A stretch of 64,000 bases of DNA from Limnephilus marmoratus (Eukaryota > Arthropoda > Insecta > Trichoptera > Limnephilidae), in the NCBI GenBank assembly GCA_917880885.1, contig OU862919.1, positions 52,551,058 to 52,615,057 on the forward strand, read 5' to 3'. The notes beneath the pieces are model-generated. The model worked only from the letters and a program-made list of their open reading frames with translations. It made no database searches and had not been told where the DNA came from. Each line of letters begins with the position of its first letter. The first letter of the stretch is position 1. A program made the position numbers and the translations under genes. Shown here in pieces: positions 44,370 through 54,979 of this stretch.

Positions 44370-45660
44370 TACCTTTCGTATGATGTTTACTAGTTATATT
44401 ATATACCAAGAGCAATCAGGGTTCAGATCTAATAACTCATGTGAAACAGCATTAAACGTAATTGTCGAAGAATGGAAGGAAGGAATGAATAATAATAAAT
44501 TTATCTTAGCAATATTTTTGGATTTTCAAAGGGCATTCGAAACTATAGACCGAGACATACTAATAAGAAAGCTTAAAGAAATTGGTTTCTCATCTGTAGC
44601 CATTAAATTAATACAAGAGTATTTGAGAGACAGAAAGCATGTAACAAAAATAAATAATCAATTTTCAAAACCAATGGAAAATAAGTTAGGAGTACCACAG
44701 GGATCGGTCCTTGGACCTCTATTGTTCATACTCTATATTAATGACATGGTGAAAATATTTTCAAAATGCAAAGTACGACTTTTTGCCGATGATACACTAA
44801 TATACTTAATTGGAGATAACTATGAAGAACTAATACACATTTTAAATAATGAACTAAATGATGTATCAAGATGGCTAAAAATAAATAAGCTTAAATTAAA
44901 TACAAAAAAAAACAAAATGTATGGTGATCGGATACAAGAAGACATCCAGTGAAAGCAAAATTAAAATTGATGGTGAAATTATTGAAAATGTTACTGAAAT
45001 GAAATACTTAGGAGTTATATTAGATTCCAAACTAAACTTCAATAGACATGCTGAATACACCCAAAAGAAAATTGGCAAAAAGATATCTTTTTTTGGAAGA
45101 ATTCGGCCAAAAATTTCTAGAAAAACTGCAATCACCATATACAATTCAATTATTGCTCCACACTTCAACTACTGCTCAAGTATACTTTTCCTATGTAACG
45201 AAAGAGAACAAAATAAGTTACAAATTCTCCAAAACAGGGCTATGAGAATAATTCTTCGACGAAACAGATTTTCAAAAATAATTAAAATGTTAAAGGAACT
45301 AAATTGGTTGACCGTGAAACAGATGCTGACCTTGAACACGATGGTATTTATCCACAAAATATTGAACAACACGTTACCAAAATACTTCTCAAATAAAATT
45401 GTATACAATAAAGACATTCACAGATATAACACAAGGACGTGCAAGGAAATTAGGCTACAAAAAAAGGACAAAGCCAATACGCAGAAAAGTCTACTATACA
45501 AGGGAATGAAGTTGTATAACACACTACCAGAAACTTTAAAGTCCACACCAATTGGAAAGTTCAAGATGTATTGTAGGAGCTACATAAAACTTGAAAAAAT
45601 ATAGTGAATATGAAATATTTTAATCAATTAGAAATTTGTAAACTTCAATGTACAAATAAC
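44370..45660 (+). mobile_element. Jockey/CR1-group LINE, 5'-truncated
   Basis: The copy begins inside the RT and is bounded upstream by SINE A and downstream by the T-rich end of the R4 copy. Relatives of its 3' end are at 56805-57000, of its RT at 41665 and 53530, and possibly of its C-terminus at 48490. Confidence 0.8.
44390..45604 (+). pseudogene. LINE reverse transcriptase, one homopolymer frameshift
   Basis: The first frame has QEQSGFRSNNSCETALNVIV, DFQRAFETIDRDILIRKL, LGVPQGSVLGPLLFILYIND and the catalytic LFADDTLIYL. It goes out of frame at an A9 tract near 44902-44910, where A8 would keep the reading frame. The second frame continues with MKYLGVILDSKLNF, APHFNYCSSILF, HRYNTRTCKEIRL and LYNTLPETLKSTP up to the stop at 45604. 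Only this single base separates it from a continuous RT and C-terminal region. Confidence 0.85.
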
Positions 45661-45714
45661 TTTTTTTTTTTTTTTTACGCATTAGATTTAAATGTCCGGG
45701 TTAAATTTTCCCCC

Positions 45715-45769
<55 letters not shown>

Positions 45770-47380
45770 AGGAAAAACTAAACCCTTTCATACACTTCCC
45801 CAAATGATCATCTAGTGAATCCACGTTATGCAATTGCACTATATAAGTATTATAAATACAAAACAATACAAGAACAACATGTCAACCCACTAGAGACCAA
45901 ATGGGAATATAATTCACCGACTCCAGATATTTTCATATCAGAGGGTTCGGCTCTGTGGCATTTCTAATTGAACCTATAAATCCTACTGATCCCTCAATAT
46001 AAATATTTAAAAAATCTTTTGTAATCCTACATGTATTTAAAATTACTGCTTTTTGCATTTTTATATACAAATTCTTTGACAAATCTAACATGCTTAAATT
46101 TTGAATTAGATTCCTAGGTATTATGCCAGTGGCCGAAATAACAAATGGTAATATTTTTATAGTCCGAGAATGCCAAATTCTTTTAATCTCATTTCCTAAA
46201 TCTGTGTATTTTCTAATTTTTTCAGAAACAGTTTTTTGAATATTACAGGAATTTGGAATAGCTACATCAATGATATAAGTTATTTTTTTTAATTTTGTCA
46301 TGTAAAACTATATCAGGTCTATTATGACTAATTGTTCTGTCTGTTAGTATAGTTTTATCATAATATATTTTATAAAATTCATTTTCTATAAATGAATTTG
46401 GTTCATATTCATAATATGGTACTACATTACGGCAATCAATCAAGTTATGTTTAATTACCAAACTTTGGTGAATTATTTTTAAAACCTGATTGTGCCTAAA
46501 TGTTACTCGGAAGGCGCTAATATAGAACATCCCGATATAATATGTTCTATAGTTTCGGGAAAAGCCAAACATTTTCTACATAAATCATCAATTTGATTTA
46601 TATATTTGATTATATGCTTTCTATAATTTTTAGTATTAATGACTCTATCTTGAATGGCAAGCATAAATCCTTCTATTTCTGCGCTCAAATCTCCAATACT
46701 CAACCATTTGTTTGACGAAAGTTTGTCAACATACGTTTGGTTGAGATAATTGAAGTGTTTTGCGTGAATAATTTTATTTGACCAGGAATCTAATAATTCC
46801 TGGTTAGTATTTATAAGAATGTTGGCATTCTCGTCATATAAATTTAAAGGTGTAATATTTCTATCTGCCTTGCAAATTATTTTGTGCATTTCTGAGCTAT
46901 TAGCTTTCCTATGGAAAAAATTTCTAAGCATTTCTACCTGATTGTGTTTCAAAGATGTTATTTTGACTACACCTCTACCTCCTAAATTTCTAGGTAAATT
47001 AATTCGTTCTATAGCTGAATTTGGATGATGGCAATTAAATTTTGTTAACGTAGTTCTAATTAATCGTTCTAAACTATCTAAATCTGTATTGGACCATTTA
47101 ATTATGCCAAATGAGTACGTTAGTAGAGGTATTGCCCAAGTATTTATTGCTTTTACTAAATTTTTAGCAGATAGATTGCATTTTAAAATTTTTCTGATCC
47201 TAGTTTGAAATTTAATCCTAATATCATTTTTAATACTAGTGTGATCTAATCTATTCGATTGCGGGTATCCTAAATATTTATAAACCTCATCCCCTTTCAT
47301 ACTTTGAATTTTGAAATTTCTAAATATACCCTCGTCTCCATCTACAATTTTGCCTTTCTCTATATGGATATATATATATA
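45660..47380 (-). mobile_element. R4-clade LINE, second copy (5'-truncated at (TA)n)
   Basis: The minus strand matches 26245-27885 closely from the IHIEKGKIVDGDEGIF motif to the A-rich 3' tail at 45661-45676. Its start is fused to a (TA)n tract at 47366-47386. It lacks the RT palm. It contains a poly-A/T block of about 50 bases (45716-45767) in the 3' UTR, expanded relative to the first copy. Small differences correct the two one-base deletions of the first copy, so it preserves the family sequence better. Confidence 0.9.
46267..47365 (-). pseudogene. R4 C-terminal region (zinc knuckle and endonuclease)
   Basis: The open frame covers the thumb region onward, the CX2CX8HX4C knuckle near 46570 (CRKCLAFPETIEHIISGC) and the endonuclease PD box (NRPDIVLHDK). 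A small change near 46510 shifts the frame between the knuckle and the PD box. The last part, DVAIPNSCNIQ and following to 45933, is out of frame after an A8 tract near 46290, exactly as in the first copy. Confidence 0.85.
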
Positions 47381-47381
47381 T

Positions 47382-47510
47382 ATATACTTGAGTGTGCACT
47401 CGCTCTACGAATTTCTAGTATCTCGAAGCGGACGCTTCACAAATGATGCTCCTCATTTATATGAGTTCTAAATCTAAAGTTATTCAACCTTGGATGGGAA
47501 TATGTTGTTG
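47382..47510 (-). other. Putative 3' UTR of the TTK-like gene
   Basis: This short non-repetitive stretch lies between the stop codon of the kinase exon and the R4 copy. No AATAAA is visible before the R4 junction, so the transcript's 3' end may lie within or beyond the R4 insertion. Confidence 0.35.
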
Positions 47511-48212
47511 TCATTTCCCCTGGAGCACCTCAAGCACGTTCCTCCACTCGTCCTCGGTGAGCGCAACCCTCACCTTGACCATGATGGGCAAGGGGATTCG
47601 TCCGGGGGCGCTCCCCCCGAGGTAGGGCAGATCCATCAGCTGCTTCACGGTGGGGCGCAGCTTTACGTTGTGCGTGAGACACCAGCGCAGGGCTTTCATC
47701 AGTACAGGAGGCACTCCTTCCAGCTCGGGGTAGGTAATGACTTGATTAGGGTTGGAGAGAGCAGCCAACTTGGCCCCATAGTGTGTAATGTGGCTGAAAG
47801 GAGTCCGGCCGTACAACATACTGTACAGGATGCAGCCTAATGACCATACATCTGACTTGTAGGATATCTTCATGGGTTCCCGGCCCGCAGTGTCCACGTT
47901 GAGCGCCTCTGGGCTGATGTAGTTTAAGGTGCCGGCCGTGGAGTGCTTGAAGACGCTGGTGGCGTCCGCATTGACAAACGATGCAATACCAAAATCTATC
48001 AGCTTCAGGCGGCCGTGTGCCAGCAGGAAATTGGCAGGCTTCAGGTCAGAGTGGATGACGCTATGCTGGTGTATGTGATGCACGGCCGACAGCATTTCGG
48101 TCCAATAGCAGACGAGAATGGGCAGTGGCAAACGGCTCTCCCGCGCCCGGTATCCCTTCATCAGGCTGGACAGATCCACATCGCCCATCTCCAGCAGCAC
48201 ATAAAGCATCCG
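47511..48212 (-). CDS. TTK: TTK/Mps1 protein kinase, C-terminal exon (partial)
   Basis: TTK/Mps1 is the kinetochore kinase of the spindle assembly checkpoint. The open frame covers the end of the N-lobe and the whole C-lobe: LYVLLEMGDVDLSSL (hinge), IHQHSVIHSDLKPANFLL (catalytic loop, with the His-Ser-Asp variant typical of TTK), LIDFGIA (metal-binding DFG), TAGTLNYISPEAL (activation segment), SDVWSLGCILYSMLYGRTPF, and a 30-residue tail to the stop. The glycine loop, catalytic Lys, and TPR region are missing. Just upstream, TTTTTATAAGCAG followed by CGG ATG CTT looks like a splice acceptor, so I read it as the last exon, with earlier exons to the right. No frameshift or stop is present, and GC content is well above the flanks. 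A truncated retrocopy is the alternative. Confidence 0.8.
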   Translation of the reverse strand, partial: RMLYVLLEMGDVDLSSLMKGYRARESRLPLPILVCYWTEMLSAVHHIHQHSVIHSDLKPANFLLAHGRLKLIDFGIASFVNADATSVFKHSTAGTLNYISPEALNVDTAGREPMKISYKSDVWSLGCILYSMLYGRTPFSHITHYGAKLAALSNPNQVITYPELEGVPPVLMKALRWCLTHNVKLRPTVKQLMDLPYLGGSAPGRIPLPIMVKVRVALTEDEWRNVLEVLQGK

Positions 48213-48225
48213 CTGCTTATAAAAA
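48213..48225 (-). promoter_or_regulatory. Candidate 3' splice site of the TTK exon
   Basis: On the minus strand a short T-rich run and TAAGCAG precede CGG (Arg). The AG is at 48213-48214. The phase agrees with the family's residue order before LYVLLE. Confidence 0.5.
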
Positions 48226-48239
48226 TTATTATTATTATT

Positions 48240-48485
48240 ATTTTATATTTTTGTAGTTTATCTTTTTTTATTTAAAAGTGTCTCTGTATTATAAACTTGA
48301 CATGTAAAAGCCCACGATACAGTATACATTTGATCCTGATGATGTGAACATCGTTCACGAAACATGTAGATTGTGTACAAATAAAAGTGATGTAAACAAA
48401 GTTATTTGTCTTTTCATTAAAATAAATAATGCCATCACAAAGTGAAAACCTTTCCGAAGAAGTTTTCTTCGAAAAATTAAAAATT
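48240..48485 (+). mobile_element. Penelope-like repeat type 2 with hammerhead
   Basis: It contains a complete hammerhead core (48336-48363), then GTGATGTAAACAAAGTTAT, then the CATCACAAAGTGAAAACC block and the hairpin tail CGAAGAAGTTTTCTTCG, all shared with 35730-35800. It lies inside the presumed intron just upstream of the TTK exon. Confidence 0.7.
48336..48363 (+). ncRNA. Hammerhead ribozyme motif
   Basis: CTGATGA, helix II GTGAAC/GTTCAC (6 bp, ATC loop), GAAAC. CATG follows as a palindromic helix III, then TA of a GTA triplet. ATC before the core pairs with GAT after the triplet. Confidence 0.8.
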
Positions 48486-48489
48486 AATT

Positions 48490-48880
48490 AAAATCACGAG
48501 ATACAAGGACACGGAACGAGAAATGCAAAGCAAATTAGATTGCCAACAAGGAAGAAATCAAGCACACGTAAATCTCTTATATGTCAACCAGGCCGTCCAA
48601 CTTTATAACAAAATCCCGAATGAAATTACCGAGATTTAAAAAATGATTTATTTTAAAAGGAAATTAGTAAGTATGTGTATCACAAATAATATAGATGTTT
48701 TGTTTGTGATTGAATACATTCAAATTTAAAAAAATATATTTAAAGATGTATTACATTTTCCGAGTTTTGTAAATTTGTATACGTATAATACCATAACGAT
48801 TTTTTCTAAAATTATTAGCACACACCACGATGTGAGCTAACTTTGTGGTCCTTTTGCATTTTTATGTGAAAACGGGTAAA
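48490..48880 (+). mobile_element. LINE 3' end relic with terminal hairpin
   Basis: A short translation RYKDTEREMQSKLDCQQGRN ... LYNKIPNEITEI corresponds to the C-terminal end of the 44370-type LINE protein. The 3' region contains TTAGCACACACCACGATGTG with the complementary GAGCTAA, a hairpin also present at 61637-61665 (minus strand). Confidence 0.55.
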
Positions 48881-48889
48881 AATTTTCCA

Positions 48890-49550
48890 TTTGAAAGCTT
48901 CTAGGTTATTTTTTTTAAATAGCGCACTCACTTTGGTTCTGCTCCCCAAGAAGAATTAACGAACTGCGGCAAAGCTGAAGCCCCTTCTTAACACTGCCAT
49001 TTTAATATATTCACCACCGAAACGACAGGTAGGTTGTGGATGCGGACAAAATATTTTCGAGGTGTTACAATTTCACACTTTAAAAATATATTTCAAAACT
49101 CATTGTACCTTTTTTGGCGTTTAGCGTTTAGCCAGATAAAGGTAGTTCTAAAGTCATTACTTAATAGCAGAAAGTTGTAGCCAGAGCTGATCTGGCACTG
49201 AACCATTTTCATTCGTAAATTTTAGACAGCGTATTTCACTAAAAAGTTTATTTTGCCAGAATACCCTGAGAGAAAACTTCATAGACTACGAGTGGGCCGG
49301 AATTTCAACTTTTTTTAATTAACACGCTTTTTCATTAATTTGATGAAATTAAAAGAAAGATTAACTTTTACGGTTGTTTCTCAAAAGCTCGCAATTTTTT
49401 AAGCAACCGTTTCTACAAAACACTGCTTATTTTGTGAAAATTGTTTTTCGGTGTTAAATAGTGTAGGTTTTAAAGCGAATTTCAATTCATAGGTTTATGG
49501 AAATAAAAACCGAAAGGTGCATAACTATTTATAATTTTAATAAAATTAAA
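48890..49550. other. No recognised gene
   Basis: I looked for further TTK exons on the minus strand and found none. Confidence 0.45.
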
Positions 49551-49552
49551 TG

Positions 49553-50020
49553 CTTGATTTGGGAGACGGGTATGGGTACCGCCGCCCTGGCAACAATTTA
49601 TTGGATAACCAACACCTCTGCCATAGGTCCCTCCAAGTGGTTCGCTGCATTTGGTGACTAAGCAGGGGTGCCCGGGTTCATGAGGTGAAGTTTGTCCGGG
49701 TCTATGCGATGGATGCGTCAACCCACCAGCTGAATGGCAGGCCGGTTCGGGAGAGAATGGTTGGGGGAATCCCTTTGATTTCTCTAGCCGTACTCTCTCG
49801 GAACATCGCCTTGCACCCCAGTGGGAGGGATGGATTCATACGTCCGTCACTCCTGGACACATTGACTTTCGGATTCCTACCCACCCCTCGTACTCTTTTC
49901 CTTCCCAGAACTTTCTCTCTTCCTTTCCTAAAAAAACCCCACGCGGCATTCCAAAGATGACATAGGCCCTGAGTGGAATTATTTTTTTCAAGGCCTCCTG
50001 CGTGTAGTTAATGTAAAAAA
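49553..50020 (+). mobile_element. SINE-like repeat family B, best copy
   Basis: Starts GGGAGACGGGTATGGGTACC and ends with a poly-A tract at 50014-50024, which sets the orientation. It has a GTGCCCGGGTTCATGAGG stretch that may be a pol III B-box remnant. The 91-codon frame inside is not conserved in the other copies. Confidence 0.75.
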
Positions 50021-50024
50021 AAAA

Positions 50025-50600
50025 ATGCAGCGGAAAAGAGATTTCCCGGATTTGCGAGTGGTAAAGCCATGTACCCACGGCTCTAATAAGATAGTGGAAA
50101 TCCAAAAAAAATGCAAATCCGATGTAAACCAAGACTGGGGAGTGGATGCTTAGGTATTTCGAAAATTTAGAGTAGATGGGTGGAGAAAGAAGTAACGCCA
50201 GAAAATAATAGTAGCTAATTTGCAGTGTACTTAAGCAATGAGCAATGAAAAAATGGGCTGAAAGCATTGTAAAGTGGGCTCAAAATATTAATAAGTATGT
50301 GGTGAAAAGTTCGCAGTTTACATGTATTTAGTTCGCCAAAAACAATCCCCAAAAAGTGAAAACGAGAGCCTTCCCACGGGATGACTCCCTTAAAAAAATA
50401 ATTATTGTTTTTCAACCCTTCAAAGGTTACTAAAGTGAGCTCGTATAGCTTTGATCGTCCGGAAGCGGGATAATTTTTTATGTTGGAAAACCTTTGTCGA
50501 ATGTCAAACCGCTTATGCACTAAAATAAGAGTAATGGTGCTCCAAGTGCGATAATCAAAATCAAAATAAGTTTCCAGTACCTGAGCTGCAGATAACATTA
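50025..50600 (-). repeat. Diverged repeat family C (copy 2)
   Basis: Shares the GAAATCCAAAAA(A/G)AATGCAA stretch and more dispersed matches with 17090-17600. The minus-strand translation has VYIGFAFFLDFHYLI. Class unknown. Confidence 0.35.
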
Positions 50601-50609
50601 CGAAGATAC

Positions 50610-51410
50610 TAATTAACCTCTAATGGGCCGGAGACTAGCGGGCGCGCGTGTATTGTGCGCATGCGCGAGAAAATAATTCGAAAATTTGAATAAAATTTTC
50701 GACCAAAAACTGTTTGTCTGTGATTTTGACCCTTCTATGTACAGAATTTGTATGAAGAACAGGGTCACAATCGCTTGCGCCAATATTACTCCATGAGACG
50801 CATAAAAGTTTCATTCACCTTGCAACACCAGAATATTTTCAAACGATTTTATCTGTGACATTAGAAATGTCATTTTTGCCGCGAATTTAACCGTCACAAT
50901 TTATGCGTGTTCCTCGACTAAAAAACATCGTAATACGTATTAATTTACGTAATTAACGCAAGTAATGTTGTTTTGGTACATAGGAACGTGTTTCAGTCAA
51001 TAAAATATACAATAGCTCAAAATTAAGAAAATACTCGGTAATTTCCTAGTATTTTCTAATGAGCTCTTTTTCACGTATCTTTTAGAGACATTTCGGGTAA
51101 AATTTTCGTCTTTTTGATAAACATTTATTTGTTTTGAAAGCGGCGAGAACCTCAGCATATATGTACAATACTTTCAAAACGACAATGGTTTCTACTTTAT
51201 CATTATAATGTTTTTCCTTGTATGGCATCATCCAGACCTAACGATATTTGGCTATGAACCAGACAATGTTATTTCTATGAACGGACGATAATGTTTCTGT
51301 TATTTTCTTATCGTAAAATTATCTTCGGGTAATTTTTCAGGCGCACTTAGGCATTGTAGGTAAGTAATTTTAGCTACACATTTTTCAATAATAATTACTT
51401 TATCTGACAT
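50610..51410. other. No recognised gene
   Basis: No coding or repeat signal that I can name, beyond a GC-rich GGGCGCGCGTG patch near 50640. Confidence 0.5.
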
Positions 51411-51419
51411 CAACTACCA

Positions 51420-52520
51420 TATTATTCGAATATTCGGAGGATGTAATGTGCTCGATTACTGTATCTACGCTAGTCTTCCACAATATCAAACTGACAAACT
51501 TCAATTCGCGTTTAATGCAGCGGCAAGGCTCATAACTGGGGTCTCTAAATATTCGCATATTTCAGAACACCTTCGTAACCTTCACTGGCTCAAGTGTTCT
51601 GAAAGAATCCAGTACAAATTTGCTGGATGGTTTTTAAATCAATCTACGAAATGGCACCACCTTACATCTCCGAATTATGCGTCCCGGAAAATACCAGTCC
51701 GAGGCAATTAACCCTTAGATCAGCAACTTTATCTGCTAAAGGCAGACTAGTAGAACCTAAACGAAAGCCAAATACTAAGTTTGGAGATCGTGCTTTCGGA
51801 GTATCTGGGCCTAAGGCTTGGAATAGACTCCCTCCGGAATTAAGATGCATAACAAGTCCAACAGAGTTTAGGTCCAAACTAAAAACCTACCTTTTTGAGC
51901 TCTCATATACCCTTAATTTAAATATACCTATCTGAAAGTATCATACTTGTATTGCCTATGATAATATATCTTAATCACACTTTTCTTACTGAATTAAAAT
52001 TACTCGAGTCCTTACACATCAATCTGTCTCTTGACGAATCACATTTAGGAAGATCAAATCCTTATAGATACTACTGCACCACCCACCATTAAATGTTGCT
52101 TTTACTTTCCAAAATACACTCATCAAAGAATACATTTACATGTTAATATTAAAATAATTTTTCAGGATTAAATAACATGTGTTCACATGTATGTCCTCTG
52201 CGTGCGAACTCTATCTAAATTTCTTTAAATGGACAATATACAGTGTTAATTTCAAGCGATCTCCCAGGTAAGTATGGTGCTGTTTTCATAAAATTTTAGG
52301 GAGCATCGCGTTCATTGGTCAAAATATTGTACATATATTTTCGTAACGGTGATCAATGAACCGGTGTATACAATTTGTAGCCTATTTTTAATTGTTTGTC
52401 TAGCTTGTAGTTTTTTTAGATTTTAGAAATGTATTCAAAGTTTGTACAGCGCCCTTGAGGTGATTTTTCACAAAAACGGCGCTACATAAAACATCCAAGT
52501 ATTATTATTATTATTATTAA
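51420..52520 (+). mobile_element. L2-like LINE, 3' part
   Basis: Two overlapping frames (51448-51711 and 51627-51935) together give the post-RT region: MLDYCIYASLPQYQTDKLQF, FNAAARLITGVSKYSHI, LHWLKCSERIQYKF, then PPYISELC, LTLRSA, GPKAWNRLPPEL and a stop. One frameshift near 51625-51640 separates them. The order matches the L2-like LINE at 21916-23340. The 3' hairpin (52448-52483) and (TTA)n tail at 52500-52520 are present. Confidence 0.85.
52448..52483 (+). repeat. L2-like LINE 3' hairpin
   Basis: AGCGCC/GGCGCT outer stem and GTGA/TCAC inner stem. One outer pair is C-G where the other copies have A-T. Confidence 0.8.
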
Positions 52521-52597
52521 TTTAAACCTTAGTAGATAATAATGTCATAGACATAATGTAGTAGAAAACTTTTTGTAGTAAAATATAACACTACGAA

Positions 52598-52800
52598 AGA
52601 CCACCATTTGGAATCGATTCATTGCTTGAAATTATGCTAGCCGTGCTTGGTGATCAGAAATGAATAGCCAGGTACCTACTTACAAATCAACCATCGTCTC
52701 GCGCATCTCTTTCTCTACCTACTCCCTTCTGCATCACAACCAATCCAACTGGGGATGCCTTAGTTCTACTTGGACAGGGGGGACTTGTGTTTTATAATTC
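52598..52800 (+). mobile_element. SINE family A fragment (opposite orientation)
   Basis: The plus strand here corresponds to the SINE sense strand: GACCACCATTTGGAATCG, CCGTGCTTGGTGATCAG, AGCCAGGTACC, CCAACTGGGGATGCC. It is a diverged body without a head. Confidence 0.65.
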
Positions 52801-52809
52801 GAAGAGATT

Positions 52810-53520
52810 TGTAATATTTTGTCTCACTGACGATAAGCAAGTTTGTAGAGGAAAAAGTAGATTATTAGTGTCCACGGGTTTAGTTAGGTATCTACTTTAC
52901 TTAAGCAACTATGTATTTACAGCTTAAACTCGCTTATTGCCAGAGCTTTATTGCTTTTAACTCGAACATCACGCCATATTAATTTACCTCGCTTCTTACT
53001 TGGTGAAACGCGAGACTTTTTTAATTGCTTAAAAAACTACCTTTAAAATGTCACGTTTATTTATAATTCCTAAAGAGAGATGGAATAAAAAATTACGCAG
53101 AGATATCAAGATTTTAAGACAGCCGGAACAATCTTCTTTTGTTGTTAATCTCCTTCGTCAAAACTGATCCAATAATGTCCACGTCAGTCAATAGATAACA
53201 ATTCAATTGACGAGTTTACGTTTACGACAACAATAACATTACGAAATTAGAATGACACAAGGAATATTTCAGGGAAATCCCGACCGAGCAATACTTCGAG
53301 CTAGGAACGAAAATAAAAAAAAACACACTTTTTCAGGAATCCCCGACCAACCGAGCCATAGAGCTAAATAACAGTCAGTTTTCAAGCATACAATATTTTT
53401 TGCGGCAATTTTGCACTTTTGTAAGTTTTTTTTCCACGCTCAAGTGTCACCCCCTCCTCGGGTAATAATAGGCTGTTTTTTTATAATATATTGTGGTTTA
53501 AACAAAACTACTTCCTTTTA
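52810..53520. other. No recognised gene
   Basis: Nothing identifiable. Confidence 0.5.
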
Positions 53521-53529
53521 TACGATGGT

Positions 53530-53760
53530 GTTAAACAATCCGTATCTAATTATAGACCAATAGCTATCTTCTTGTTTTGGTCTCTTCTTGTGTAGAAGAT
53601 CATAAAATTTACCCCAGAGTGGATTTAGAACCGGTAAATCTTCAGTAATAAGTGGTATTAACTAAATATCGGGGATAATTATTAGCGAACATATATTATA
53701 TTACCTTTATAACTTCAAAATATTTTAATCAATTAGAACATTTTGTGAGAAATTCATTAT
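53530..53760 (+). pseudogene. LINE RT relic
   Basis: Translation near 53530 gives KQSVSNYRPIAI, the first RT block, and near 53600 a QSGFRTGKSS-like block in another frame. The 3' piece resembles the end of the 44370-type LINE (AATATTTTAATCAATTAGAA). Heavily decayed. Confidence 0.5.
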
Positions 53761-53769
53761 TTTTTTCTA

Positions 53770-54805
53770 AAAGGTTCGATTAAGGTTCTCTAAGAGGTAG
53801 CATTACAGAAATACAACTTCTGCATCTTATAAGATTGAATACACAATACAAACATATTTTATAATGAAACATATTTAATATTTATGTTTATTAAGGTCCT
53901 AATTTAAATACGATTCTTTTTAAAATTATGAACCTTACGTATTCCACAAATTTTACTGATATTTTTCTATACCAACCACTGAAGTGTTCCGCTCAAAGAT
54001 ATTGAAATATAATAGATGTGCTATCTGCAGTTTTTACTAGATGGGACTGCGCTGTCGCCGATGTTGTTTACCAATTAACAAATAAACTAAATGAATCAAT
54101 AATTAACGAATAAACCAAACGAACGTTAAACAAAATGAACGAATTCTTTCCGTATTCAAACTATATTGTTAACCAATAATAATGCACACCTTCAAAAAAT
54201 CAACGAAATGAACAAATTCTTTTCGTATGTAAAGTACCCTGATTAGGTCGTAGTCCACCGACAATTGCGCGGACAACACAGCATATCTTTTTTGTATTTG
54301 AATATCTTTGGTTCCGCTATGTGATCAATTTCAGCCATGAACTCTACGAAATATTTAAGCCTTCGATTTGTAAATTTCCCGCCCTCATTCAAAAAATCAT
54401 TCCTTTGAATTTTTATATAGAGACATGCGAGAATAAACTACTTAAAAGCTTAGAGAGCCATTTAATGCATTTATATCGGCCCATTTATCCAATATTTTTA
54501 AAATTCATGAAAAAATATGAAAAAATCGTTAGCTTTATAAAAGCATGAATTTTGCATGTTTTCTGCAATAAAATTGCCGAACGTGGGACAAAAATTTAAA
54601 TATCATGACATCTGTTATGTAGTCTATGGCCTGATGATAATTAAATCACATACTTATGTATATTCATTTAAATTCGAACATGCATTTTTTTATATGTTGA
54701 CAAGTGATCAATTTATTAGAAAAATATTTCAACAATTTTGGTTCGCGGAATGTCAATGACCAATAATTAAAAAGATTATCGTAGATAGCAAACACTTTGT
54801 GGCTT
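53770..54805. other. No recognised gene
   Basis: Short open frames at 54321-54548 and 54556-54759 are AT-driven and carry no motif. Confidence 0.45.
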
Positions 54806-54874
54806 GACATTATATTGAATAAAATAAGTACTTTGTTTAAAAACTACTTATTTTTATTTATATTCGTCGACCGG

Positions 54875-54901
54875 TTTCGGTTGAACTCAACCTTCTTCAG
54901 G
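54875..54901 (-). ncRNA. Hammerhead ribozyme motif (minus strand)
   Basis: CTGAAGA, helix II GGTTG/CAACC with AGTT loop, GAAAC, then CGGTC giving a CCGG palindrome and GTC triplet. GTC before the core pairs with GAC after the triplet, as in the mirror copy. Confidence 0.8.
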
Positions 54902-54952
54902 ACAATTAACTTATAAACTTTAAACTTATAAACGTTTATAAGTTTATTGTCC

Positions 54953-54979
54953 TGAAGAAGGTTGAGTTCAATCGAAACC
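54953..54979 (+). ncRNA. Hammerhead ribozyme motif (plus strand)
   Basis: CTGAAGA, helix II GGTTG/CAATC (one G-U pair), GAAAC, CCGG palindrome, GTC triplet, and a GTC/GAC start of helix I. It mirrors 54875-54901. Confidence 0.8.

Noticed and set aside
45604..45866. Open frames rich in Lys or Phe
   Set aside because: They arise from the poly-A/T block in the 3' UTR of the second R4 copy.
48213..49550. Upstream TTK exons just right of the kinase exon
   Set aside because: The minus strand there shows only a hammerhead repeat, a LINE remnant and unrecognised sequence; no kinase N-lobe motifs were found.
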